A stretch of 9,692 bases of DNA from an uncultured Filifactor sp. (GTDB lineage Bacteria > Bacillota > Clostridia > Peptostreptococcales > Filifactoraceae), in NCBI GenBank assembly GCA_947254385.1, contig CAMYCP010000037.1, positions 1-9,692 on the forward strand, in the 5' to 3' direction. Position 1 is the stretch's first letter; every line of letters starts with the position of its first letter. The translations under genes and the position numbers were made by a program. Positions 1 to 6,902 of the stretch are shown one piece after another. The notes beneath the pieces are model-generated. The model did no database searches, was not told the DNA's origin, and worked only from the letters and a program-made list of their open reading frames with translations.

Positions 1-81
1 TTTTAAATGAATTTTTTTAAATACAACTTGATTATAAATTTTGTTTGGTTGCATACTGCATTTTTAAAAGCAAATCAGTAT
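1..81. repeat. Dispersed AT-rich repeat, copy A (cut by contig edge)
   Basis: This segment aligns by eye with 2285-2361 at roughly 80% identity with a few 1-2 nt gaps. Shared blocks include TTTTAAAT, AATACA, ATTATA, ATTTTGTTT, CATTTTTAAAAG and AAATCAGTAT in the same order. Copy A also carries an inverted repeat, ATACTG (53-58) with CAGTAT (76-81), that is degraded in copy B. The window begins exactly where the similarity begins, so the repeat may extend beyond the edge. No coding capacity is visible. It could be a non-autonomous element or a duplicated intergenic segment. Confidence 0.6.
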
Positions 82-147
82 TAATTCAAGCAATTTCTTT
101 GTATGTCGTATAAAATAAATTGCAATAAATTTTTAAAAATTGAACAT

Positions 148-206
148 ATCTTATCCGGCTTTCCTTAAGAACGGTTCTTTCGCTGTTTTGTAAGATAAGA
201 TTTTTT
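148..206 (+). terminator. Inverted repeat with T tail, possible + strand terminator
   Basis: The arms ATCTTATC (148-155) and GATAAGAT (194-201) are a perfect 8-bp inverted repeat followed by a run of six T (201-206). The 38-nt interior holds a second small palindrome, AAGAA-CGG-TTCTT (167-179). In the + direction this resembles an intrinsic terminator with an unusually large, branched top and an A/T-rich stem. It could end a + strand gene lying left of the window and convergent with yvcK. In the minus direction the T run comes several bases late, so it is a poorer terminator for yvcK. Confidence 0.3.
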
Positions 207-388
207 CATACCGCTTTATGCAAATTATTTTTTAAAATCCATATTAGTACTTGTTTACCCGTTTAAGTTGACTTAAATCACGAGCAAATCATAAAATTTT
301 TTTAAAATAAAGATTAATGAATATTTACACAAAAAATTTTCACATTGCCTCGATTTTTATATCTATAAAATTTTGTAAGCATTATGAT

Positions 389-1354
389 TTATTTTTGTAA
401 TATCTCAATTATTATATCGGCGACCTTGTCACCGTCATGAACTATAGAGCCGTTAGAGGCACGTTTTATAATTTTACCGGTTATAGGTTTAATTCCGCTT
501 GAGCTTATTTTTTCAATATCGTGTATTTCGGGTAAAATTATGCGTTTGCCCTCGGCGGCATAATTAAGCGCCGCATCGTAGGGGATGCTGTCCGTGTTTA
601 TTATGACGTAGTCGGGTGTGGACAAATATTTTATAATTTCTTTTATGTGTCCTAAAAGGTCAAGGTTTTCACTTTCGCCTTTTTCCGTCATTATATTTGA
701 AATATAGACAACTTCAGCATTTAAATTGTATTTTATCGCATCACGTATATCTTTAATTAAAAGGTTTGGAATTATGGAGGTGTATATACTGCCGGGGCCT
801 ATTATTATCATGTCGGCACTTGAAATTTTTTCAACAGCCGCCAAAGTGGCGGATGCATTTTCCGGAATTATCTCCATTTTGGAAATATGGGCATTTTGCA
901 TGGAACATATTTCCGCTATACGTGACTCACCTACAACGACGGTCTCATCGCTTAAAGTCGCCATAAGACGTATCGGTTTAAGTGATGCGGGAATTACTAC
1001 CCCCGATGAAGATAAAATCTTTCCGGCGCAGTTTATGGCATTTTCAAAATCCCCGTAAATTTCACTCAGCGCCAGAAGAAACAGATTGCCGAAACTTTGA
1101 CCTTTAAGGCTTCCGTACGTAAAGCGGTGATTCATAAGTTTTTCGGTCAATTCGTCCATATGTGAGAGCGAAAGCAGACAGTTTCTCACATCACCTATCG
1201 GAAGAGATTGCATCTCGAGCATTATTTTGCCCGAACCGCCCCCGTCGTCGGCAACCGTAACTATTGCGGAAATTTCTACATCTTTACGATCTTTAAATCC
1301 CCTAAGCAAATTCCCCTGTCCCGTTCCGCCACCTATCACAACTACTTTATACAT
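389..1354 (-). CDS. yvcK: YvcK/CofD-like gluconeogenesis and cell-wall factor
   Basis: The 321-residue protein belongs to the YvcK (UPF0052, CofD-like) family. In Bacillus subtilis the family is needed for growth on gluconeogenic carbon sources and for cell-wall homeostasis, and it binds UDP-sugars such as UDP-GlcNAc. Family motifs are intact: GGGTG at residues 8-12, ADDGGGSG at 35-42, GDVRNCL at 54-60, GNLFLLAL at 89-96, GPGSIYTSIIPNL at 186-198, and NIMTEKGES at 220-228. The length is normal and no signal peptide is seen, so it is cytoplasmic. The ATG is preceded by AGGA with good spacing and overlaps the rapZ stop by 8 nt, which suggests translational coupling. It is the last visible gene of the murB-PHP-rapZ-yvcK block. 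The usual next gene, whiA, does not follow within 388 nt. Confidence 0.93.
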   Translation of the reverse strand: MYKVVVIGGGTGQGNLLRGFKDRKDVEISAIVTVADDGGGSGKIMLEMQSLPIGDVRNCLLSLSHMDELTEKLMNHRFTYGSLKGQSFGNLFLLALSEIYGDFENAINCAGKILSSSGVVIPASLKPIRLMATLSDETVVVGESRIAEICSMQNAHISKMEIIPENASATLAAVEKISSADMIIIGPGSIYTSIIPNLLIKDIRDAIKYNLNAEVVYISNIMTEKGESENLDLLGHIKEIIKYLSTPDYVIINTDSIPYDAALNYAAEGKRIILPEIHDIEKISSSGIKPITGKIIKRASNGSIVHDGDKVADIIIEILQK

Positions 1355-2213
1355 TCATATCCTTTCTTGCGTCACGATGTCTTTTATAAACCGAACCGTA
1401 TTCGCCCTTAAGATAATCATATAATGCGTTTGTAACGGATACCGAACGGTGTTGTCCGCCGGTACAGCCTACGGCGATTAAAATTTGTGTTTTACCCTCA
1501 CTTCGGTAGTTCGGAATTAAAAAGTCCATAAAACTTTCAAACCTTTTCATAAACTCACGGCTGACTTCACTTTCCATTACATAATTAAACACTTCTTCAT
1601 CATTGCCTGTTTTATATTTTAAATTTTCAACATAATAAGGGTTGGGCAAAAATCTGACGTCCATAACTATGTCCGCATCTATAGGTATTCCGTACTTAAA
1701 GCCGAAAGATGTGATTATGATATTCAGAGGATTTTCTTCTTTGTCCGGTGAATATATTTCAATTATTCGGGCTTTAAGGTCTTTTACCGTGAGTTTGCTC
1801 GTGTCGATAATGCGATCGGCACGTTTTCTAAGTTCCGATAATTTTTCTTTTTCTTCCAAAATACCCGCAACTATATTGTCAAATCTTGCCAGCGGGTGAC
1901 TTCTTCGACTCATTTTATAGCGTCTTACAAGCGTTTCTTCACTTGCCTCAAGAAACAGAATATCAAAATTGTAGTGCATATTTTCTATAGTGTCGATGAC
2001 GTCGTTAAGCTCTTTAAAGAATAAATATCCCCTTATGTCGACTCCGAACGCTATAAGCTCGGGAGAATGTTCCATTTCACGGCTCAAACTTAAAAATTTG
2101 GGTATTAGTTCAGGCGGCATATTATCCACACAATAGTATCCCGAATCTTCAAGGATATTCATAACCTCACTTTTGCCGGAACCCGAAAGTCCGGTCACTA
2201 TAGTTATGTGCAT
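1347..2213 (-). CDS. rapZ: RapZ (YvcJ) nucleotide-binding regulator
   Basis: This 288-residue protein is a RapZ/YvcJ-type P-loop protein. In E. coli RapZ is an RNA-binding adaptor controlling glmS through a small RNA; in Bacillus YvcJ binds and hydrolyses nucleotides. The N-terminal Walker A motif GLSGSGKS is at residues 8-15. RRSHPL (103-108) follows, and the C-terminal domain has SFGFKYGIP (169-177), DVRFLPNPYYV (185-195), GCTGGQHRSV (249-258) and KRHRD (277-281), all typical of the family. The ATG has a strong GGAGGTG site 5-6 nt upstream. It follows the PHP gene after a 162-nt gap that holds a repeat copy and a possible promoter, and it overlaps yvcK. The RNA-target function is proved mainly in Gammaproteobacteria, so in this organism the role in amino-sugar control is inferred. 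Confidence 0.94.
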   Translation of the reverse strand: MHITIVTGLSGSGKSEVMNILEDSGYYCVDNMPPELIPKFLSLSREMEHSPELIAFGVDIRGYLFFKELNDVIDTIENMHYNFDILFLEASEETLVRRYKMSRRSHPLARFDNIVAGILEEKEKLSELRKRADRIIDTSKLTVKDLKARIIEIYSPDKEENPLNIIITSFGFKYGIPIDADIVMDVRFLPNPYYVENLKYKTGNDEEVFNYVMESEVSREFMKRFESFMDFLIPNYRSEGKTQILIAVGCTGGQHRSVSVTNALYDYLKGEYGSVYKRHRDARKDMNV

Positions 2214-2284
2214 ATTTCACCTCCGTTTAACAATGAAAAATTTTTTACTTTTAAGTAATATTGCATAGGAAATTGCAGTATCAG

Positions 2285-2361
2285 TTTTAAATAAGTTTTT
2301 TAATACAGACTTATTATAGATTTTGTTTAGATATGACTTCATTTTTAAAAGAAATCAGTAT
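2285..2361. repeat. Dispersed AT-rich repeat, copy B
   Basis: This 77-bp segment matches positions 1-81 in the same orientation, at about 80% identity by hand alignment. It sits in the gap between the PHP gene and rapZ and ends 15 nt before the PHP stop codon. Read on the minus strand, both copies keep a TATAAT word (2318 to 2313 here, 36 to 31 in copy A), so the copy may supply a promoter to rapZ. No open reading frame is present. Confidence 0.6.
2313..2318 (-). promoter_or_regulatory. Possible -10 element upstream of rapZ
   Basis: A consensus TATAAT lies on the minus strand about 100 nt upstream of the rapZ start. The best -35 word at 17-nt spacing is only TGAAGT, so this is a weak call in an A/T-rich background. 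Between it and rapZ lies the palindrome TTACTT-TT-AAGTAA (2245-2258), which could be an operator or chance. If real, the promoter would let rapZ-yvcK be expressed apart from murB and the PHP gene. Confidence 0.3.
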
Positions 2362-2375
2362 AAAATACTTAAAAA

Positions 2376-3116
2376 TCAGTTTTCATTTTTTCTTACGTTT
2401 ATTATTTTGTTTATATCAAGTCCGCTTTCAATTACCGCATCAATCGCCTTATCAACATTGCCTACATTATAATATCTATGTGCGTCCGAGCCTAAGGCAA
2501 ATTTTAAATCCATGTCTTTTATAAGATTTATCTGATTAACCGAAAGATTTTGGTGATGGGCGTTGATTTCAAGTATCGTGTTTGTTTTTAATGCGGTTTC
2601 AGCTACTTGGAGCGTATCTATCAAACCCTTATCGCCAGGGTGAGTGAGTATGAATATGTCGTTTTTTTCCATGGCGTTTACAAGCGCCCTTGTGTTGTAC
2701 TCTCTTTCATACTCATTAAGCGGTTTAACGAGGTTTCTCACGTGGTTTAACAGTTGTCTTCCCTTCGTTATTTCAGAGCCGAAATGATAACCCGCCAGTA
2801 CATAATCAACCCTGCTTAAAATATAATCGTCCACATCTATATTGCCGGAATCGTCGAGTATGTTCGCCTCCACGCCGAGCAATATTTTAATTTCCGGATA
2901 TTTTTCACCGAGCCTTATAACTTCTTCTTTCATTTTATCGTACAAGTGGTACTTTACACCGAATCCGAAATGCCCGTATCCGTGATCGCTTATGCCGACA
3001 GTTTTTAGCCCCGCCTTTATCGCAAAAATTACATTCTGCTCCATGGTAGATTTGCCATCACTGTAAAATGTATGGGTATGATATTCTTCGGTGAGTATTA
3101 TATCATTCTTCTCCAA
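2376..3116 (-). CDS. PHP-domain metal-dependent phosphoesterase
   Basis: The 246-residue protein is a single PHP (polymerase and histidinol phosphatase) domain of the YcdX-like type, expected to be a cytoplasmic phosphatase or phosphoesterase with a multinuclear metal site. Candidate metal ligands are visible in family order: H13 and H15 in the HTH motif, D20, D44-H45 in ISDHG, E83 in GVEAN, H111 in GYH, H159 in THPGD, and D211 and H213 in GSDAH. The start is TTG at 3116-3114: no ATG lies upstream of the HTH motif, and GAGG sits 9 nt before the TTG. The start lies inside the murB end (14-nt overlap), suggesting coupling. The substrate is unknown. A histidinol phosphatase role is possible from fold alone, but no his genes are nearby. 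Its position between murB and rapZ points to a cell-wall or amino-sugar role instead, which is inference. Confidence 0.85.
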   Translation of the reverse strand: MEKNDIILTEEYHTHTFYSDGKSTMEQNVIFAIKAGLKTVGISDHGYGHFGFGVKYHLYDKMKEEVIRLGEKYPEIKILLGVEANILDDSGNIDVDDYILSRVDYVLAGYHFGSEITKGRQLLNHVRNLVKPLNEYEREYNTRALVNAMEKNDIFILTHPGDKGLIDTLQVAETALKTNTILEINAHHQNLSVNQINLIKDMDLKFALGSDAHRYYNVGNVDKAIDAVIESGLDINKIINVRKNEN

Positions 3117-4011
3117 TTATCTTTACCTCTTCTTCAAGTTGTACTCCGCTCGTATCATAGACGGTTTTTTTTATAAAATTGATAAGTTCCGTTACGTCCG
3201 TTGCGGACGCATCTTTACGGTTTATTATAAAACCCGAATGTTTCGATGAAACCTGCGCTCCACGGTGTATCATGCCTTTAAGCCCGGCATCTTCTATGAG
3301 CTTGCCCGCAAAATATCCCTCCGGTCGTTTAAACACCGAACCGGCGGAAAGCGCTTGAAGAGGCTGTTTGTTTGCCCGTCTTTCGGCGTATTCGTTCATG
3401 AGATTTTTTATCTCTTCTTTATCTCCCGCTTTAAGCATGAACGTCCCCTCAAGTATTATCAGGTTCTCTCTTTGAGCTGCACTACTCCTGTAACCGTAAC
3501 ACATTTCTTTAAGTGAAAATTCGGCAATTTCGCCGGACGGCTTAATAACCTTTACGCTTTTTACAACATCGGACATATTCCCGCCGTAAGCGCCCGCATT
3601 CATGTAGAGTGCTCCGCCGACGCTGCCCGGAATTCCTCCCGCAAATTCCAATCCGGTAAGTTTGGCGCTCGCCGCTTTTTTGGAAAGTGAAGAAAGGAGC
3701 ATTCCGCTTTGCGCACGGATTTCATCTCCGTGTATCGTCCACTCCGCAAGCCCCTCTCCAATTTTTACGACCACTGCCCGTACACCTTTATCACGAACTA
3801 AAATGTTGGTTCCGTTACCCATTATAAAATAAGGAACGTCGTGTGCTTTAAGCGATTTAATCAAATCTACAAGCTGAATTTCACCCTCCGGCGTAACAAA
3901 AAAATCCGCCGCTCCGCCTATTGCAAACGAAGTGTGCTTTTTCATAAGTTCGTTTTTATAAATCTGATCCTTTCGCAATATATCACTTAATATCCGTTGT
4001 ATCTCTTTCAT
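3103..4011 (-). CDS. murB: UDP-N-acetylmuramate dehydrogenase (MurB)
   Basis: MurB reduces UDP-GlcNAc-enolpyruvate to UDP-MurNAc with NADPH and FAD, the second committed step of peptidoglycan synthesis, in the cytoplasm. With the chosen start the protein is 302 residues, close to the Bacillus enzyme. FAD-binding features include NGTN (67-69 region) and GLEFAGGIPGSVGG (120-133), with MNAGAYGG (137-144) following. YGYRSS (172-177), the catalytic serine in GSVFKRP (S225), and the C-terminal acidic EEEV (E295 expected to be catalytic) are also present. The start at 4011 is chosen because AAGGAG lies 6 nt before the ATG; an in-frame ATG at 4035 has only AAGG directly against it. The gene heads the murB-PHP-rapZ-yvcK block and overlaps the PHP start. 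Confidence 0.95.
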   Translation of the reverse strand: MKEIQRILSDILRKDQIYKNELMKKHTSFAIGGAADFFVTPEGEIQLVDLIKSLKAHDVPYFIMGNGTNILVRDKGVRAVVVKIGEGLAEWTIHGDEIRAQSGMLLSSLSKKAASAKLTGLEFAGGIPGSVGGALYMNAGAYGGNMSDVVKSVKVIKPSGEIAEFSLKEMCYGYRSSAAQRENLIILEGTFMLKAGDKEEIKNLMNEYAERRANKQPLQALSAGSVFKRPEGYFAGKLIEDAGLKGMIHRGAQVSSKHSGFIINRKDASATDVTELINFIKKTVYDTSGVQLEEEVKIIGEE

Positions 4012-4043
4012 CGCATACTCCTTTTTTAAACTCATCCTTATGT

Positions 4044-4049
4044 ATTATA
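4044..4049 (-). promoter_or_regulatory. Likely -10 element of murB operon promoter
   Basis: A perfect TATAAT reads on the minus strand from 4049 to 4044, in the 68-nt gap between the UPF0182 stop and the chosen murB start. Transcription would start near 4037, leaving a leader of about 25 nt that contains the AAGGAG site. The -35 region is poor (AAAGTT or AAGTTT at 16-17 nt). An A/T-only hairpin, AAACTT-TAT-AAGTTT (4066-4080), overlaps the UPF0182 stop but lacks a T tail, so read-through from upstream is possible. Confidence 0.45.
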
Positions 4050-4079
4050 GTACCCGATAATATACAAACTTTATAAGTT

Positions 4080-6803
4080 TTATTCAATAGAATTTATTAT
4101 TTTTCCGATTTCGTCATTTTTTTTCTGATATTCCGCCAAATCTCCTTTTTTTAGAGCTTGTTGTGATTCTGTATAAAGTTTTTTGGCTGAATTTATTTTA
4201 TCTTTATAATCCATTCCCATAATCGGATTATTTTCCGTTGCAGGGACGAACATTTTGTTTATTAAATTTTCCGGAGTATCGGAAATAACGGTATTATCGT
4301 CGTATGTCGCCATAATGCTGTCAATCGACGGAGAATAATCGGAAATTTCTTTAATGTATAAAGGTTCGATATATATAAGTGAATTTCCCGTAAATACAGG
4401 GGATATATGCCCTCTTAAAGTGTCGAATCCTCTTTTGTCGAGGTTTAATATATGCGACATGATTTTTTCATCACCGGACAGCCGGTTTTCCGCCTGCATG
4501 GGGCCGAGTACCGGTTTTACGGATTTTATGCGATAGGCTTTAAAATCACCGTAATTTATTCCGTCAGCTCTAACTGTCAGCATAGCTGTAAGATTTTCTC
4601 CGCCTTTGGGTACATACAGGGAAACGCCCGCAAATTCGGATTTTGTTTCTCCCTTAAGTTTAATCATACAGTTAAACGAAGTTAAGTTTTCCGTGTCGTT
4701 ATTGTATTTTTCGGTAGGAATTTCCCATGCGTCTTCCAGATTATAAAATTTATAAGCATCCTGCCCGTGAAACGTCGCATACATAGAAGATTGAATGTCG
4801 AACAGTTTTTTAGGATATTTTATGTGCGCTCTTATATCTTCAGGCATTAAACTTAAAGGCTTAAATAAATTCGGAAATATCCCGGCATAAGTTTGTATTA
4901 TCGGTTCATTTTCCGTGATATAAAAATTAATTTCACCGCTGTAACAATCCAAAACCGCCTTGCACGAATTTCTGATATAATTTGAATTTCTCCCTTTTGC
5001 ACGTTCCGAATAAGGGAAAGTCTCAGCCTCGGTATACGCATCTATAATAAAATACAGTTTCCCGTCCGACACGACCGGACATATATCTTCATCATAAGTT
5101 AAAAACGGCGCAATTTTCTTTGCACGTGTGAGCGCATCTCTATATATTAAAAGTCTGCTGTCATTTTTTATAGCACGCGAAAACAAAATTCGGCCGTCAC
5201 CCGTCTTAAGGCTGAATAACACCCGATTAAAAAAATTCATGGGGATACCCGACATATTTTTTAAATCGGTAAATTTCCAGCCGTCACCCAAAGGATAGTC
5301 AAACTCATCCTCCTTCGTATTTGTTATCACGTAATTTAAAGTATTCTCACCATAATATATTTCAGGTCGTGTAAGATTCAGATCCGAAATTTCACTTTTT
5401 ACAGGTATTTTCCAAAGCAGTTTATTATCTTTTATGCGCCCAGCGTCAATTATGACAGCCCCGTAGCCGTGTGTATACTTGAGGTGAACATTCGTCCAAT
5501 TTTGCGCTTTACCCGGAAGTTTCAGCACATCGCTTTCACGTGCGGAAATGATAACTTGCCTGTCGTTATAGCGATCCATGTCCGTATCACTGAAGACATA
5601 ACAATTCTTTTCGTCCGAACGTGAATTTAAAGTTTCTTTTAATACCTCGGCATCCTGCAAAATCATATTGTCCAAAATATCTTTACATTGATTGACGGTC
5701 GGGTTTTGTTCATCGTAAGCAATGTTTAAAACATCTTCATCGATTTTATCCAGCCCGTACGCCGCCTTTGTATAAAAAATGGCATTTTTGATGAACGGTT
5801 CTTCTTTTCTTATTTCATCGGGAGACACTATAAAAGTCTGAGCCATGTTTACAACAATTCCCCCGCCTATATTGACTCCAATTATAAGCAAAGTGCAAAA
5901 TATAACTTTCGGTCTGATATTCTCTTTCACCGTCGCAAGTATAAACGCCACCACAAACGACGTCACCGCCGATATTATATAAACTTTGAGTTTGACGGCT
6001 ATATCGGTGTACCCTGCACCGAAAACCGCCCCCGTCGGCGAATACAAAAGTTCATAGCACTTAAGAAAATTTTGTGCGCCGACAACCGTAAACAATGCCC
6101 CGCCCATGAGCCTAAGCTGAGAAAAAAACAGTCTAAGCGCATTCGCCTTAAAAGCATACATCTTTTCGTAAGATTCCGTTCCGTCGGTTTCAAGTGAAGT
6201 AAACGGCGCCGTGCGGCTTGTCATTCTAAGATAAAAAATACTCGTGCAAACCGTCATCAACACGATAAAATATATCGCCATATTGAACAAAGCCGTAATT
6301 AACGGCAGGCGAAAAATATAAAAACCTATATCCAACTTGAAAACAGGATCTTTCAGAAAAAACGGCTCCCCGTATATAAACTCAAGCATTGAAAATAAAT
6401 TTTTATAAGTAGCGTACATACTGAAAAAAAACGCCATCGTAAACGCTATTATCCGCATATACCTCTTAATATGTAAAATCTCGCTTTCTTGAATTTCCAA
6501 ATCCAACTTATCCGCGGCATTACGATATATAAGTCTGAAATAAACATACAAAGCGCTATAAGTTATTAAAAATACAAATATCGCCAAAATCGAACGTGCA
6601 AAAATTTTTCTTAAAAACACGTCCGAATACCCCACTGATTTAAACCATACAAAATCGGATGCGGTATTTATAAAAATCAGCATGAACGAAAAAATCACAA
6701 ACGCCGTCAAACACGACGCAAATATCCGATCACGTATCAGCTCCGCTTTTTTTAAGGGCGGAAGTTTAATTTTTCCTTTTAAAAAAGAATTTATGGGATC
6801 CAT
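4080..6803 (-). CDS. UPF0182 family large integral membrane protein
   Basis: This 907-residue protein belongs to the UPF0182 (COG1615) family, whose function is not established. About seven hydrophobic segments lie in the first third (near 28-54, 70-93, 115-144, 166-194, 227-250, 273-292 and 298-326), followed by a large soluble part probably outside the membrane. Family-like motifs are EPFFLKDPVFKLDIGFY (146-162), EPFIKNAIFYTKAAYGLD (335-352), YTHGYGAV (443-450) and LTRPEIYYGE (477-486). The C-terminal 35 residues are lysine- and glutamate-rich and look helical or coiled. The ATG at 6803 is chosen for its GGAG site 7-8 nt upstream; an ATG at 6824 has none and sits in a hairpin. The length is normal and the frame unbroken. 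It follows ydbC after 99 nt and may share its transcript. Confidence 0.88.
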   Translation of the reverse strand: MDPINSFLKGKIKLPPLKKAELIRDRIFASCLTAFVIFSFMLIFINTASDFVWFKSVGYSDVFLRKIFARSILAIFVFLITYSALYVYFRLIYRNAADKLDLEIQESEILHIKRYMRIIAFTMAFFFSMYATYKNLFSMLEFIYGEPFFLKDPVFKLDIGFYIFRLPLITALFNMAIYFIVLMTVCTSIFYLRMTSRTAPFTSLETDGTESYEKMYAFKANALRLFFSQLRLMGGALFTVVGAQNFLKCYELLYSPTGAVFGAGYTDIAVKLKVYIISAVTSFVVAFILATVKENIRPKVIFCTLLIIGVNIGGGIVVNMAQTFIVSPDEIRKEEPFIKNAIFYTKAAYGLDKIDEDVLNIAYDEQNPTVNQCKDILDNMILQDAEVLKETLNSRSDEKNCYVFSDTDMDRYNDRQVIISARESDVLKLPGKAQNWTNVHLKYTHGYGAVIIDAGRIKDNKLLWKIPVKSEISDLNLTRPEIYYGENTLNYVITNTKEDEFDYPLGDGWKFTDLKNMSGIPMNFFNRVLFSLKTGDGRILFSRAIKNDSRLLIYRDALTRAKKIAPFLTYDEDICPVVSDGKLYFIIDAYTEAETFPYSERAKGRNSNYIRNSCKAVLDCYSGEINFYITENEPIIQTYAGIFPNLFKPLSLMPEDIRAHIKYPKKLFDIQSSMYATFHGQDAYKFYNLEDAWEIPTEKYNNDTENLTSFNCMIKLKGETKSEFAGVSLYVPKGGENLTAMLTVRADGINYGDFKAYRIKSVKPVLGPMQAENRLSGDEKIMSHILNLDKRGFDTLRGHISPVFTGNSLIYIEPLYIKEISDYSPSIDSIMATYDDNTVISDTPENLINKMFVPATENNPIMGMDYKDKINSAKKLYTESQQALKKGDLAEYQKKNDEIGKIINSIE

Positions 6804-6823
6804 TCCTATCTCCGCTATGTACA

Positions 6824-6846
6824 TCCCGAAAACATCGGGATTTTTT
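6824..6846 (+). terminator. Hairpin plus T6, + strand terminator or leader hairpin
   Basis: TCCCGA (6824-6829) and TCGGGA (6835-6840) form a compact 6-bp stem with loop AAACA, followed on the + strand by six T. This is a good small intrinsic terminator shape, but for + strand RNA, and no + strand gene is present. On the minus strand a possible -10 word, TATAAA (6849 to 6844), would place the transcript start at about the base of this hairpin, making it a 5' cap structure of the UPF0182 mRNA. Both readings remain open. Confidence 0.4.
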
Positions 6847-6902
6847 ATATGTTTTTCTAAATTGCAATATAAAGTTGAACCGTTTTATAAAATTATTAAA
6901 TT

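Larger units (their letters stand above)
1..388. other. AT-rich non-coding region after yvcK (contig left edge)
   Basis: No open reading frame with a plausible start and Shine-Dalgarno site is visible on either strand. On the minus strand, where whiA would be expected after yvcK, the sequence is full of stop codons and A/T runs. The stretch holds one copy of a dispersed repeat (1-81), an inverted repeat with a T tail (148-206), a 16-nt palindrome TTTAAGT-TG-ACTTAAA (262-277), and many A/T homopolymer runs. I see no GC-rich hairpin with a T tail in the minus-strand direction, so where the yvcK transcript ends is unclear. Confidence 0.7.

Noticed and set aside
1..388. CRISPR array or remnant whiA in the left non-coding region
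   Set aside because: No regularly spaced direct repeats are present, and minus-strand frames are broken by frequent stops without WhiA-like motifs.
726..1058. 110-residue + strand reading frame opposite yvcK
   Set aside because: A shadow of the conserved yvcK frame without a recognisable domain or plausible start context.
4012..4035. MurB start at the ATG at 4035
   Set aside because: Its AAGG lies directly against the start codon, and those bases contain the AAGGAG site of the ATG at 4011.
6804..6824. UPF0182 start at the ATG at 6824
   Set aside because: No Shine-Dalgarno site is present and the ATG abuts a stable hairpin; the ATG at 6803 has GGAG at good spacing.
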